A DNA stretch of 64,000 bases, from the NCBI GenBank assembly GCA_037042915.1, contig CM073193.1, positions 4,340,001 through 4,404,000 of the forward strand. The letters run 5' to 3'. A model generated the notes under the pieces. It did not search any database and had not been told where the DNA came from. It saw nothing but the letters and a program-made list of their open reading frames with translations. Made by a program: the position numbers and the translations under genes. This document shows positions 54,596-64,000 of the stretch, piece by piece (within the stretch, counting starts at the first letter, position 1; every line of letters begins with the position of its first letter). Source of the stretch: Auricularia sp. M13 (taxonomy: Eukaryota > Basidiomycota > Agaricomycetes > Auriculariales > Auriculariaceae).

Positions 54596-57500
54596 TAGGG
54601 CTGGGTAAGTAACCTCGGGTTTCTTACTTAGTTTTAAACTCCGAGTTTTAAACCCGTTTAAAACCCGCCTGGCGACGTCGGGCCGGGTTTGAAACCTCGG
54701 AAGCAAATCCGCTCTCTGCTCGTGCGATGACGCAGCGCGTCGCCGCCGCTGCAACGGCGCATCAGCAGTGCCGATGCGTGGCCAGGGCCATCTCTTGCAA
54801 TATACGGCGTGATGCCCTCTTTGCTCTCGTGTACTCCCACCCTCTCTGTTCATGACCCCGCCCGTACCGCAACTTGCGCCAGAGCTGAAGCAGCGGCTTG
54901 AGTTCTTGAGCTGCCTCCTTGCGCACCTGCCCAAAGGCATTCCAGAGGGCAACAGCCATTACGACCGCCATAATTACTTCCCATCGGACGATATCGTCAA
55001 GGTCGTCGGCTCGTACAACATAGCATTCTGCCAAAAATTGCAGCGTGTATTCGGTCACGGCCCAGGTGCAACAGGGGTCATCACCTTCAAAGAACAAGGT
55101 GAAGGCCTCCGTGCCGTTGTTCCTAGCCTTGAGGGTGTGCTCATCGCGAACATCGACACTCCTGAGAGTCCTGGCATCCTCATCGTGGAAAACTGGGTCG
55201 ATGAACTCATCAACGCTGCTCTTGCTGCTTACCGGACTGCTGGAGAAACTGTACGCATTATTGTTTCATTAATATCTTGTTCGCTGAGCAACTTCGAAGC
55301 CTCCTAGTGTATCTGTGGTCCCAAAGCCATCGCTGCCAGATCAGCACGCTACGGCCTTGAAGCGCCCCGCACCAGACGCTGTCCCGGCGCCGTCAGCTCC
55401 TGTGGACAAGCGCATGCGTAAATCTGCGCCAGAAGCAAGCTCTGCTAAGCCGGCCGGCCCTGCTCGTTCCACGAAGGCACTTGGACCGCTCGATACGCTT
55501 CTTCGTGGCAAACCAACTCGCTCCAGCACCGGCCCCGCTCCTGGCCTTTCGAGTCAGCAGAGCGCCGCACCAGCGCCTGACAGGACGGAAGATCCAGCTG
55601 GGGACCATGACTACGTCGAGCTTGGGTCGTCTTCCCAGTCCTCCGATAGCGATGCTGGCTCATCGTCCGACACGGAAGACAACAGCCCCGCTGGTGCTGC
55701 TGTCGAAGACACGTCTAAATCCCGCACATCGACTGCAAAGAAGCGCAAGCGTCGTAAGAAGAGCGAGGCGAAAAGCGAGGTGAAACGGGTGTGTCACAGA
55801 AGAGTACCGTGCGCGCATTCGGTATCTGATAATTGTTAAGGTCAATTGGCCTGTGCACGACCTCGAAGATATCGAGACAGCTGAGCCCTACGTTACGGGC
55901 CGCCGACCAAGCGATATTCTGAACGTCCTCACTGTTCGCTGTGTCGTCAGGTCCGATCCCAAGGCCCCAGAACGTTATCGGTGCATTTATTCGGACTGCG
56001 GCGAGAGTTGGGCAGCACCGCGCCAGACTAAGAAGGTCTTTCGCCATATTTTGCATGAATGCAAAGCAGTTCCGCAGGACGTCAAGGAGCACGTCCGGGA
56101 GCAAGCTGCTGCTCAGTCGCTCTCTCGGAGACTTCAATCTCGTCCCGCAGTGCCTGCCGTTCCTCGAGTGGCCGAGACGACCATGCCGGAATCACCAAAT
56201 CCGCTATCCGCTTTCACTGCGGAAGGTCGGAAGGTCCAGCATGACCGACTCAATCTCGCCGCGCTGAAATTGGTCTGCACTGGTGGTTTAAAGCCCTCAC
56301 AGCTAGACGGCAAACCCTGGAAGGAGTTTGTTGCAGTTGCCAATCCGCGAGTCGCAACCGCCAGCAGCTCAACAATCATGGGTCCCATCCTTACCAACGA
56401 GGCTGCTGCTATAATGCAGACCATCCTTGCCTCGCTTCGTAAGAAGCGCAATCTCACGATCACATTCGACGGAGGTACTCTGCGCAGTCCACTTTCACTG
56501 TACACCGTTCACATTACGACGCCGTCGGATCGAACATCTTACTTTATGGAAGGCGACGAGTCCTCCGGAGCATCCCACACCTCGGAGTGGATTGTCAGCT
56601 TGTTGACAAAGGTACGCTACTGCTTGTCCGACGTGCGAAGACTTATTGCGGCAGGTTATGGATCAAATCGGACCGATACGTTTCGGAGGATGCTGCTCGG
56701 ATAACACAAACGCCACGAAGCGTGCCCGATCCCTCCTTCAGCAAAAGTTTCCCTGGGTTCTCGAATACCGCGATGCGCCCCACGAACTGAACAACCTCAT
56801 AAAAGATATCTCTCGCATACCCTACTTCTCTACTGTGCGTGTGTGCGTGTGTGTTTGGATTATTATGCTTTGCTCAACCGTCCGGATTAGATGCTATCGC
56901 AAACTAAGCGACTCGTGCGATACTTCAAGTCTTCTAACATGGCCAATTACGAACTCACGGTTGCCCGCCGGCTTGTCGGTGTCACTCGCGGCCTGGAGAA
57001 AGTTGGCAAGACACGATTCGCAAGTTTGTGCAGGACGGGCGCTTCCGTTTTGCGCTGCATCGAACCGCTGAAGACTGTGGTGCAAGAAAACCGTCTCACG
57101 TATAGCAAGAAGGCCAGTCATCCATCTCAAGTTATTTCTGTTTAATTTGACCATTTTATATCAGACCAGCAAAGCATATGGCTTCTTGGGGAATCCAGTC
57201 AAGGCGGCAACATTCGAAACTCAACTGAGACAGTACGTTGCTGTTCTCACGCCGATAGCAAAGTCCATCAAGTGCCTCGAGTCCACTCACGCCACCCTGT
57301 GTGACGTGAAACTATTCTGGCTTTCAACGATGGCTCTGCTTGCGGATCTGTTCCGCGACAGCGTCGCCAATCTTGAGCTTCCCGACTCTGCCGCTGCAGC
57401 AATCATCCATCTCGTCAACAAGCGCTACAAAGCAATGATGGACGCGACTCCCGCTTATGATGCCGCGCTCTTTCTTCATCCAGGTATGAGTACGGAGTAC

Positions 57501-58783
57501 CAGATACACTTTCTTCTCTACTGATATTTACTGACATGGTCAGGATATATTTCTTCATCTTTGCTTCGTCAGAAAGTTCAAAATCCTCTTGCAACCACTG
57601 TCTCCATTCCAACGAAGCGCGCCGGTCCGGATACCCAGCCCAGCGCGGAGCCCTTGCCCGACCAGGATCTGCGCGACACACTCCCATCTTATCTTGCGGT
57701 CGCAACGTTCCTGCTCGAGCAGCTGGCCACTCATATGACCGTTCGAGAGCCTGAGGCGGTCTTCAAAGATTATATGGACGGCCAGGACGTTATCAATGCC
57801 TTCCGCTCGCAGCTTTGGGCTTATGCGCGCCAAGAGCGCCCGTTTAAACGCGCTTATGATACACCTCTGGAATATTGGAAGTCGCTCATGGATGAGCCCC
57901 GGGCAGGCCTGCTTGCAGTACGTCGGATATCAGGCATGCTTGTGTGTGTACTAAGAACCTCATAGTTTCTCGGTGTGAAGCTGTTTTCTGTGCTGCCCAA
58001 CTCGATGCCAGAGGAACGGACGATGTCCGATTTTTCGCGCCTGAACGATCCGTTGAGCGCGTCTCAAAATGCGTCGACCCTTACGCGGACTGTCATTGTA
58101 CGTCAGCACTTTCGCCGTGAAGACAAAGGCACAAAGAAAGCGGTATGCCTAGTGGAATGCCGGTACTTCGTCTTGCTCACCATTGCTCTCAGGAGCCGCC
58201 AACAGTTCTCAAATTTCGTGAACTATCCGCACACATCCGTGCAGAGGTACTGCCGCAGGAAGCGGTCGTCGATCCTACCGCTGGCGCAGATCCTACCCCT
58301 CATGCCAGCGATTCACTCCCAGAGTCTGCAGTAACCGTTGACACTAGCACAATGGCGGACACCTCTGAGGAGAGCCGTGCTGCTCTGGACATTTACGACG
58401 AGATCGAGAACGGCGGCGCATCGGACGACGACGACGATGCTACTGACGACAACAGCAACTCGGTGGAGGTTGAGTTTCTGCCTGCGAAGGAGGGCGTGAA
58501 GCTCGATTCCCACGCACTAAAAGACCTTCTCAGTGACGTGGCAACAGCTGCAGATGTTGTCAAGTCCAGGATCGCGGCGCAGCGGTCTGCTCGTGCTCCG
58601 CCGAAGAAGTTTGACATGTCCAAGCTTGATTTCAGCATTTAACCAATGGCAATACTCCCAGTATAAGATGTCATCTCGTTTATATACTAAGTCAGTTTGA
58701 AACCGGGTTTCAAACCTGGGGTTTCAAACCCGAGGAGTTTCAAACGGGTTTTCAAGTCACCGGGAGTTAAAAACCGAGCCCTA
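54596..58783 (+). mobile_element. Apparently complete hAT DNA transposon
   Basis: 4188 bp. Left end TAGGGCTGGGTAAGTAACC, right end (reverse complement) TAGGGCTCGGTTTTTAACT, giving short terminal inverted repeats. The subterminal regions are dense in gtttaaac/gtttcaaaccc-type repeats (54640-54700 and 58690-58760) that are likely transposase binding sites. It lies within the second intron of EH2, so it need not disrupt coding by itself. One transposase gene runs in the plus direction. Confidence 0.93.
54852..58642 (+). CDS. hAT transposase (DUF659-type, BED-like finger, hAT dimerisation region)
   Basis: Starts MTPPVPQLAPELKQR. Multi-exon, with introns near 55250-55310, 55785-55850, 56610-56645, 56835-56900, 57107-57165, 57483-57543, 57920-57965 and 58140-58195. 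A Ser/Pro-rich linker and KKRKRRKKSEAKSE nuclear signal precede a BED-like finger (CIYSDCGESWAAP..HILHEC, about 55985-56065). The RNase H-like core has LTITFDGGTLRSPLSLYTVH, then SDNTNATKRAR and FPWVLEYRDAPHELNNLIKDI (DUF659 pattern). The C-terminal dimerisation part is PLEYWKSLMDEP..FLGVKLFSVLPNSMPEERTMS. An acidic tail ends FDMSKLDFSI, with the stop at 58642. No stop or frame error was found in the exons, so it could be active. Confidence 0.88.
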
Positions 58784-58791
58784 GTCGGACA
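58784..58791 (+). repeat. hAT target-site duplication, right
   Basis: GTCGGACA, followed by resumed EH2 intron sequence. Confidence 0.93.
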
Positions 58792-59961
58792 TTCGTTCCG
58801 CATGCCGTCAGATTCTAGGCTGACTGAGCCACTCATTACCAGGTTCGTTTAACGAGTACCTCGCCGTTGTGCGCCCCCTTCTCGAGCAGAAGGAGGTCGC
58901 GCTGCCCAATGGAGTGAAGAAGGTGGTGTCCTTCAATGTCGTCCTTCCCACTCTACCCGGTTTCGTGTTCAGCTCCGTCCCGCCAACCGTCGACGGACGT
59001 CTGACGAAGAGCACCGCTAAGCTCTGGAACAAGCTCATGGTTGAAACTCTCGGGTATACACGCGGATATGCAGCCGCAGGCTCCGACTGGGTTCGTGAGG
59101 GACTGTTCGTGATATTGAAGGTGTCTGACGACAGATACTGACAGGGAGGCTCTGTCGCATGGCATCAATACGACTTATTTCCTGAGACCGTGCGCGCCGC
59201 CTATCTGAACTTCTTCCCCTTCGCGCCGCCGGATAGAGCACAAATTGCAGAGGACAACCAGACTCTCAGCGAGTTCGAGCTCTTTGGTCTCAAGCGGACG
59301 GAAGAATGGCAGACGACTGGATTGGCGTATTTCATGGAACAGTCCACCAAGGTGAGCCATCAAAGATGAAGCTCCATGTTTGTACCTGTTTTACTAAGCC
59401 TAAAACAGCCAAATACGATTGGATTTGCGCTGCAAGACAACGCCGTAGGACAGTTGGCGTGGATTGGCGAAAAGTTCTACGCGTGGTCGGATCCCAACGG
59501 CCAACTCACCTCCAAGGACATCCTCCAGGGCGTCTCGCTGTACTATCTCACCAAGTCTTTTCAATCTTCGGTCTTCCAATATGCGTACAATGCGGGTGGC
59601 CTCCAAGCTACTCGTATGGCCAATACCACTGCGCCCCTCGGGCACGGCCACTTCAAGTGGGATATCCTGTACGTGTCGCCATATATCCTCCGATAAGCAA
59701 ATTGACTCATTCTGTGCATGCGAAACTTCAGACACTGGCCACGCTACCAAGCCAGTCAATTCGGAAATCTGGTGTTTTACAGGGGTACGATAATCGTCCT
59801 CAGGCTCTGAGTTTTGAGTTCGAATTGCAATGCTGATACGTTGCTCAGAACATGAGCTCGGAGGCCACTTTCCTGGGCTAGATAATCCACAAGCATACGT
59901 CCAGGACATGCGGGACTTCCTTGCCGAATTCTTTGTCTTTGCCGATTCACCCCAGAAGTGA

Positions 59962-60355
59962 TCTCGATGCTCCCTCGTCGTCACCTCACTGTGCAGGGTA
60001 ACTACTCATGACCCTGATGTCTACCGACAATGCTTCAACAATGTCAAGGACTTTGAAATCGTTGAGATCGACATGGACATATCACTGTGACTTGGCAAAA
60101 TTATTGACCGCCTGCAGAATCGTTCCGACTCCATGGGCATCGTATATCGATGGCTAACCAATTCTCCTCCAAACTTATAGGTGTGGTACTATCCCCCTTA
60201 AGTTATAGGAACCGGAAGACGAAAGCGTGTATCATTCCGGCATTCTGTGTGAGACGATCACTAAGGTGGGCGGCATCTGTACGGTGGAATCCGAATGCCA
60301 CATAAAAGCCAAGCTGACCAACTCGTTTCTCCTCCCTCAGCTTCCTTCACTCGCC
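59962..60355. promoter_or_regulatory. EH2-EH3 spacer and EH3 promoter
   Basis: 394 bases, nearly identical to the EH3-EH4 spacer. CATAAAA at 60301-60307 lies 49 bases before the EH3 ATG. Confidence 0.6.
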
Positions 60356-61918
60356 ATGGTAGTCAAACCGTTCACAGTCGACTTTTCTGCAGAGATTCCA
60401 CGTCTCAATGCGCAGCTAGCGGCAGTGCAGCTTCCAGCACGCAACCCCGTCCCCGGCGCAGAGGACGACAAATGGGGCATCACGCTCGAGAAGCTCACAA
60501 GCCTGCGCGACGAGTGGCTCTCTCTTGACTGGGATGCTGAGCAGAAGCGTTTTAACTACTACGGTCTTTCGTGCTGGCATGCCTTTACTGTGGGGATCTT
60601 GCTAAATGTGCTCATGGCAGCTACCATCACTTCACCACTGAGATCGATGGTACCACAATCCATTTTGTGCATGAGAAATCGGGGCACGAAGGGGCGATCC
60701 CACTCATTATCACGCACGGGTGGCCCGGTGCGTCATTGAGCGCTCATCCCGCATGCGGGATTCCTGGCTGACTGAGCCACACACACCGTCAGGCTCATTC
60801 AACGAGTACCTCGCCGTTGTGCGCCCCCTTCTTCAGCAGAAGGAGGTCACGCTACCCAATGGAGTGAAGAAAATGGTGTCATTCGACGTCGTTCTTCCTA
60901 CTCTACCCGGATTCGTGTTCAGCTCCGTCCCGCCAACCGTCGACGGGCGTCTGACGAAGAACACTGCTAAACTCTGGAACAAGCTCATGATCGACGCTCT
61001 TGGATATACACGCGGATATGCAGTCGCGGGCTCGGACTGGGTATGTTGGAGACTGCTTCGAGAGATTACGGACGTCTGACGGCGGTCATTGACAGGGAGG
61101 CTCTGTCGCCTGGCACCAATACGACTTATTTCCTGAGACCGTGCGCGCCGCCTATCTGAACTTCTTCCCCTTCGCGCCGCCGGATAGAGCACAAATTGCA
61201 GAGGACAACCAGACTCTCAGCGAGTTCGAGCTCTTTGGTCTCAAGCGGACGGAAGAATGGCAGACGACTGGATTGGCGTATTTCATGGAACAGTCCACCA
61301 AGGTGAGCCATCAAAGATGAAGCTCCATGTTTGTACCTGTTTTACTAAGCCTAAAACAGCCAAATACGATTGGATTTGCGCTGCAAGACAACGCCGTAGG
61401 ACAGTTGGCGTGGATTGGCGAAAAGTTCTACGCGTGGTCGGATCCCAACGGCCAACTCACCTCCAAGGACATCCTCCAGGGCGTCTCGCTGTACTATCTC
61501 ACCAAGTCTTTTCAATCTTCGGTCTTCCAATATGCGTACAATGCGGGTGGCCTCCAAGCTACTCGTATGGCCAATACCACTGCGCCCCTCGGGCACGGCC
61601 ACTTCAAGTGGGATATCCTGTACGTGTCGCCATATATCCTCCGATAAGCAAATTGACTCATTCTGTGCATGCGAAACTTCAGACACTGGCCACGCTACCA
61701 AGCCAGTCAATTCGGAAATCTGGTGTTTTACAGGGGTACGATAATCGTCCTCAGGCTCTGAGTTTTGAGTTCGAATTGCAATGCTGAGGCTGATACGTTG
61801 CTCAGAACATGAGCTCGGAGGCCACTTTCCTGGGCTAGATAATCCACAAGCATACGTCCAGGACATGCGGGACTTCCTTGCCGAATTCTTTGTCTTTGCC
61901 GATTCACCCCAGAAGTGA
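60356..61918 (+). pseudogene. EH3: epoxide hydrolase with lost first splice donor
   Basis: Starts MVVKPFTVDFSAEIPRLNAQL. All later exons mirror EH1: exon 2 from 60621 (YHHFTTEIDGTTIHFVHEK, HGWPG), SFNEYLAVVRPLLQQ, VAGSDW nucleophile, HWPRYQASQFGNLVFY, LGGHFPG with the catalytic His, and the end FVFADSPQK. The first intron donor, aactc|gtacgg in EH2 and EH4, reads aactactacgg here (bases 60558-60559 changed), which removes the GT. The next GT (acg|gtcttt) would shift the frame, and read-through of the intron also fails. The gene is therefore probably non-functional although otherwise intact. It lacks an EH1-like signal segment. Confidence 0.85.
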
Positions 61919-62312
61919 TCTCGATGCTCCCTCGTCGTCACCTCACTGTGCAGGGTAACTACTCATGACCCTGATGTCTACCGACAATGCTTCAACAATG
62001 TCAAGGACTTTGAAATCGTTGAGATCGACATGGACATATCACTGTGACTTGGCAAAATTATTGACCGCCTGCAGAATCGTTCCGACTCCATGGGCATCGT
62101 ATATCGATGGCTAACCAATTCTCCTCCAAACTTATAGGTGTGGTACTATCCCCCTTAAGTTATAGGAACCGGAAGACGAAAGCGTGTATCATTCCGGCAT
62201 TCTGCGTGAGACGATCACTAAGGTGGGCGGCATCTGTACGGTGGAATCCGAATGCCACATAAAAGCCAAGCTGACCAACTCGTTTCTCCTCCCTCAGCTT
62301 CCTTCACTCGCC
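61919..62312. promoter_or_regulatory. EH3-EH4 spacer and EH4 promoter
   Basis: Near-identical to 59962-60355. CATAAAA at 62258-62264 lies 48 bases before the EH4 ATG. Confidence 0.6.
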
Positions 62313-63691
62313 ATGGTAGTCAAACCGTTCACAGTCGACTTTTCTGCAGAGATTCCACGTCTCAATGCGCAGCTAGCGGCAGTGCAGCTTCCAGCACGCA
62401 ACCCCGTCCCCGGCGCAGAGGACGACAAATGGGGCATCACGCTCGAGAAGCTCACAAGCCTGCGCGACGAGTGGCTCTCTCTTGACTGGGATGCTGAGCA
62501 GAAGCGTTTTAACTCGTACGGTCTTTCGTGCTGGCATGCCTTTACTGTGGGGATCTTGCTAAATGTGCTCATGGCAGCTACCATCACTTCACCACTGAGA
62601 TCGATGGTACCACAATCCATTTTGTGCATGAGAAATCGGGGCACGAAGGGGCGATCCCACTCATTATCACGCACGGGTGGCCCGGTGCGTCATTGAGCGC
62701 TCATCCCGCATGCGGGATTCCTGGCTGACTGAGCCACACACACCGTCAGGCTCATTCAACGAGTACCTCGCCGTTGTGCGCCCCCTTCTTCAGCAGAAGG
62801 AGGTCACGCTACCCAATGGAGTGAAGAAAATGGTGTCATTCGACGTCGTTCTTCCTACTCTACCCGGATTCGTGTTCAGCTCCGTCCCGCCAACCGTCGA
62901 CGGGCGTCTGACGAAGAACACTGCTAAACTCTGGAACAAGCTCATGATCGACGCTCTTGGATATACACGCGGATATGCAGTCGCGGGCTCGGACTGGGTA
63001 TGTTGGAGACTGCTTCGAGAGATTACGGACGTCTGACGGCGGTCATTGACAGGGAGGCTCTGTCGCCTGGCACCAATACGACTTATTTCCTGAGACCGTG
63101 CGCGCCGCCTATCTGAACTTCTTCCCCTTTGCGCCGCCGGATAGAGCACAAATTGCAGAGGACAACCAGACTCTCAGCGAGTTCGAGCTCTTTGGTCTCA
63201 AGCGGACGGAAGAATGGCAGACGACTGGATTGGCGTATTTCATGGAACAGTCCACCAAGGTGAGCCATCAAAGATGAAGCTCCATGTTTGTACCTGTTTT
63301 ACTAAGCCTAAAACAGCCAAATACGATTGGATTTGCGCTGCAAGACAACGCCGTAGGACAGTTGGCGTGGATTGGCGAAAAGTTCTACGCGTGGTCGGAT
63401 CCCAACGGCCAACTCACCTCCAAGGACATCCTCCAGGGCGTCTCGCTGTACTATCTCACCAAGTCTTTTCAATCTTCGGTCTTCCAATATGCGTACAATG
63501 CGGGTGCACTTCAAGCTACTCGCAAGGCCAACACCACTGCTCCCCTTGGGTACGGCCACTTTAAGTGGGACGGCCTGTGCGTTAGATTCAAGCTGATGCG
63601 TAAAGATACTCATTCTCGGAATATGATACCTAGACACTGGCCACGCTACCAGGCCACTCAATTCGGGAATCTAGTGTTTTACACACCCTAG
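62313..63691 (+). pseudogene. EH4: epoxide hydrolase lacking its last exon
   Basis: Starts MVVKPFTVDFSAEIPR. Its first intron donor is intact (aactc|gtacgg). HGWPG, SFNEYLAVV and the VAGSDW nucleophile are present. From about 63509 the sequence switches to a different paralogue type (GALQATRKANTTAPLGYGHFKWD, closer to EH1 in places). After HWPRYQATQFGNLVFY the frame runs ACACCCTAG into a stop at 63689-63691. The final exon with the catalytic His (GGHFPG in the other copies) is missing; unrelated DNA follows. The product would lack part of the catalytic triad. Confidence 0.85.
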
Positions 63692-64000
63692 GCGATCAGT
63701 TTGTGACCCCTCAGGCCTCTAGCCGAGACCACTGATGTGGGGCCAGAGGGGTCACAAACAAACACGCACTGAGCACAGCCACCATCATCGGCCGCCTCTG
63801 AAACCAAATCCCCACCTGGCCAGGTTGTTGCTGGCGCATTCCAGCGCATTTTGGCAACAAATGTGACATTCTACAACACTAATATACACTCAGAGGGACG
63901 CATGGTGCATTCTCAGACGTCCTAGACGTTGTGGGCTTTCCAGCGGCGGCCGCGGTATTTGCACAGCCACCGGCCACACACAGCAGCAGCAGTTCCAGCG
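63692..64000. other. Unrelated segment after EH4, with a hairpin
   Basis: Begins with an imperfect 19-bp inverted repeat (63699-63717 and 63741-63759; gtttgtgacccctcaggcc against its complement, one mismatch). Further on there are short repeats (ctggcgcattccagcgcatt, cagcagcagcag). No gene. It looks like the end of another mobile element that runs beyond the window. Confidence 0.5.

Larger units (their letters stand above)
34774..59961 (+). pseudogene. EH2: epoxide hydrolase gene split by a LINE and a hAT element
   Basis: Exon 1 (34774-34976) and the start of exon 2 (35036-35069) encode the EHN domain and YHHFTTEIDGT. The reading stops at a LINE insertion and resumes at 54496/54511 with IHFVHEKSG and ITHGWPG, ending exon 2 at 54583. 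Intron 2 holds a hAT element (54596-58783). Exon 3 starts at 58843 (SFNEYLAVVRPLL), exon 4 at 59145, and the last exon ends FVFADSPQK before a stop at 59961. The nucleophile (AGSDW) and His (LGGHFPG) are present. Apart from the insertions the gene has no frame lesion, so it was probably functional when hit. It lacks the EH1-type signal segment. Confidence 0.93.
59145..63508 (+). repeat. Tandem duplication of the epoxide hydrolase gene (1951/1957-bp unit)
   Basis: From about 59145 the EH2 sequence matches EH3 at an offset of 1951, then 1957 after a 6-base insertion (gctgag near 61785). EH3 matches EH4 at 1957 up to about 63508. Only a handful of differences were seen between units. Upstream of 59145 EH2 and EH3 diverge clearly, so the breakpoint is sharp. 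Confidence 0.92.

Noticed and set aside
54852-58642. Reading the hAT transposase as several separate small genes
   Set aside because: Canonical introns join the frames and the motif order matches a single hAT transposase.
1-64000. CRISPR array, bacterial operons or integrated plasmid
   Set aside because: No regularly spaced repeats or bacterial gene signals. Introns and gene content are fungal throughout.

Overview
The window is eukaryotic nuclear DNA from a filamentous fungus, most likely an agaricomycete basidiomycete (mushroom or polypore relative). The genes are dense and cut by many short introns of about 50-70 nt with GT..AG ends. Two fungal-specific FunK1 kinases are present, and the transposable elements (Ty3/gypsy chromovirus, Tad1-like LINE, hAT) fit this group. 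No rRNA, CRISPR array or confident tRNA was found.

Layout. 1-13 kb: a FunK1 remnant (-), MOB1 (+), then one giant gene (+, 3594-12820) that encodes a GBP/VLIG-type large GTPase, a Cys/His-rich region and a C-terminal von Willebrand A domain. 13-19 kb: convergent to it, an RBR-type E3 ubiquitin ligase fused to a putative papain-fold (DUB-like) cysteine peptidase (-), ALG8 (-), and VMA21 (+) head-to-head with ALG8. 20-31.8 kb: a Ser/Pro-rich protein (+), a rearranged FunK1 kinase (+), an F-box/propeller protein (-) carrying a MITE, a decayed sedolisin, NEM1 (+) and SNF7/VPS32 (-).

32.5-64 kb: a tandem array of epoxide hydrolase genes, EH1-EH4, invaded by transposons. EH1 is intact. EH2 is split in its second exon by a LINE (15-bp target-site duplication, 39-base poly-A), and again in its second intron by a hAT transposon (8-bp duplication). 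The LINE is itself interrupted by a complete gypsy element (726-bp LTRs, 5-bp duplication CTGGG). EH3 is almost identical to EH4 but has lost its first splice donor. EH4 lacks its last exon, where the sequence turns into an unrelated hairpin-bearing segment running towards the window end. Only EH1 looks able to make enzyme.

The most unusual items are: (i) the giant GTPase-vWA protein; (ii) the DUB-like/RBR fusion; (iii) a spliced, antisense, Cys-rich accessory gene inside the gypsy element; (iv) a LINE ORF1 whose reading frame is restored exactly by two canonical introns. Several genes (VMA21, the RBR gene, the F-box gene, gypsy gag-pol) show single-base frame changes that could be real mutations or assembly indels, whereas MOB1, NEM1, EH1 and the 5.4-kb LINE ORF2 read cleanly. 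Exon coordinates were derived by hand from splice signals and frame, and need RNA evidence.
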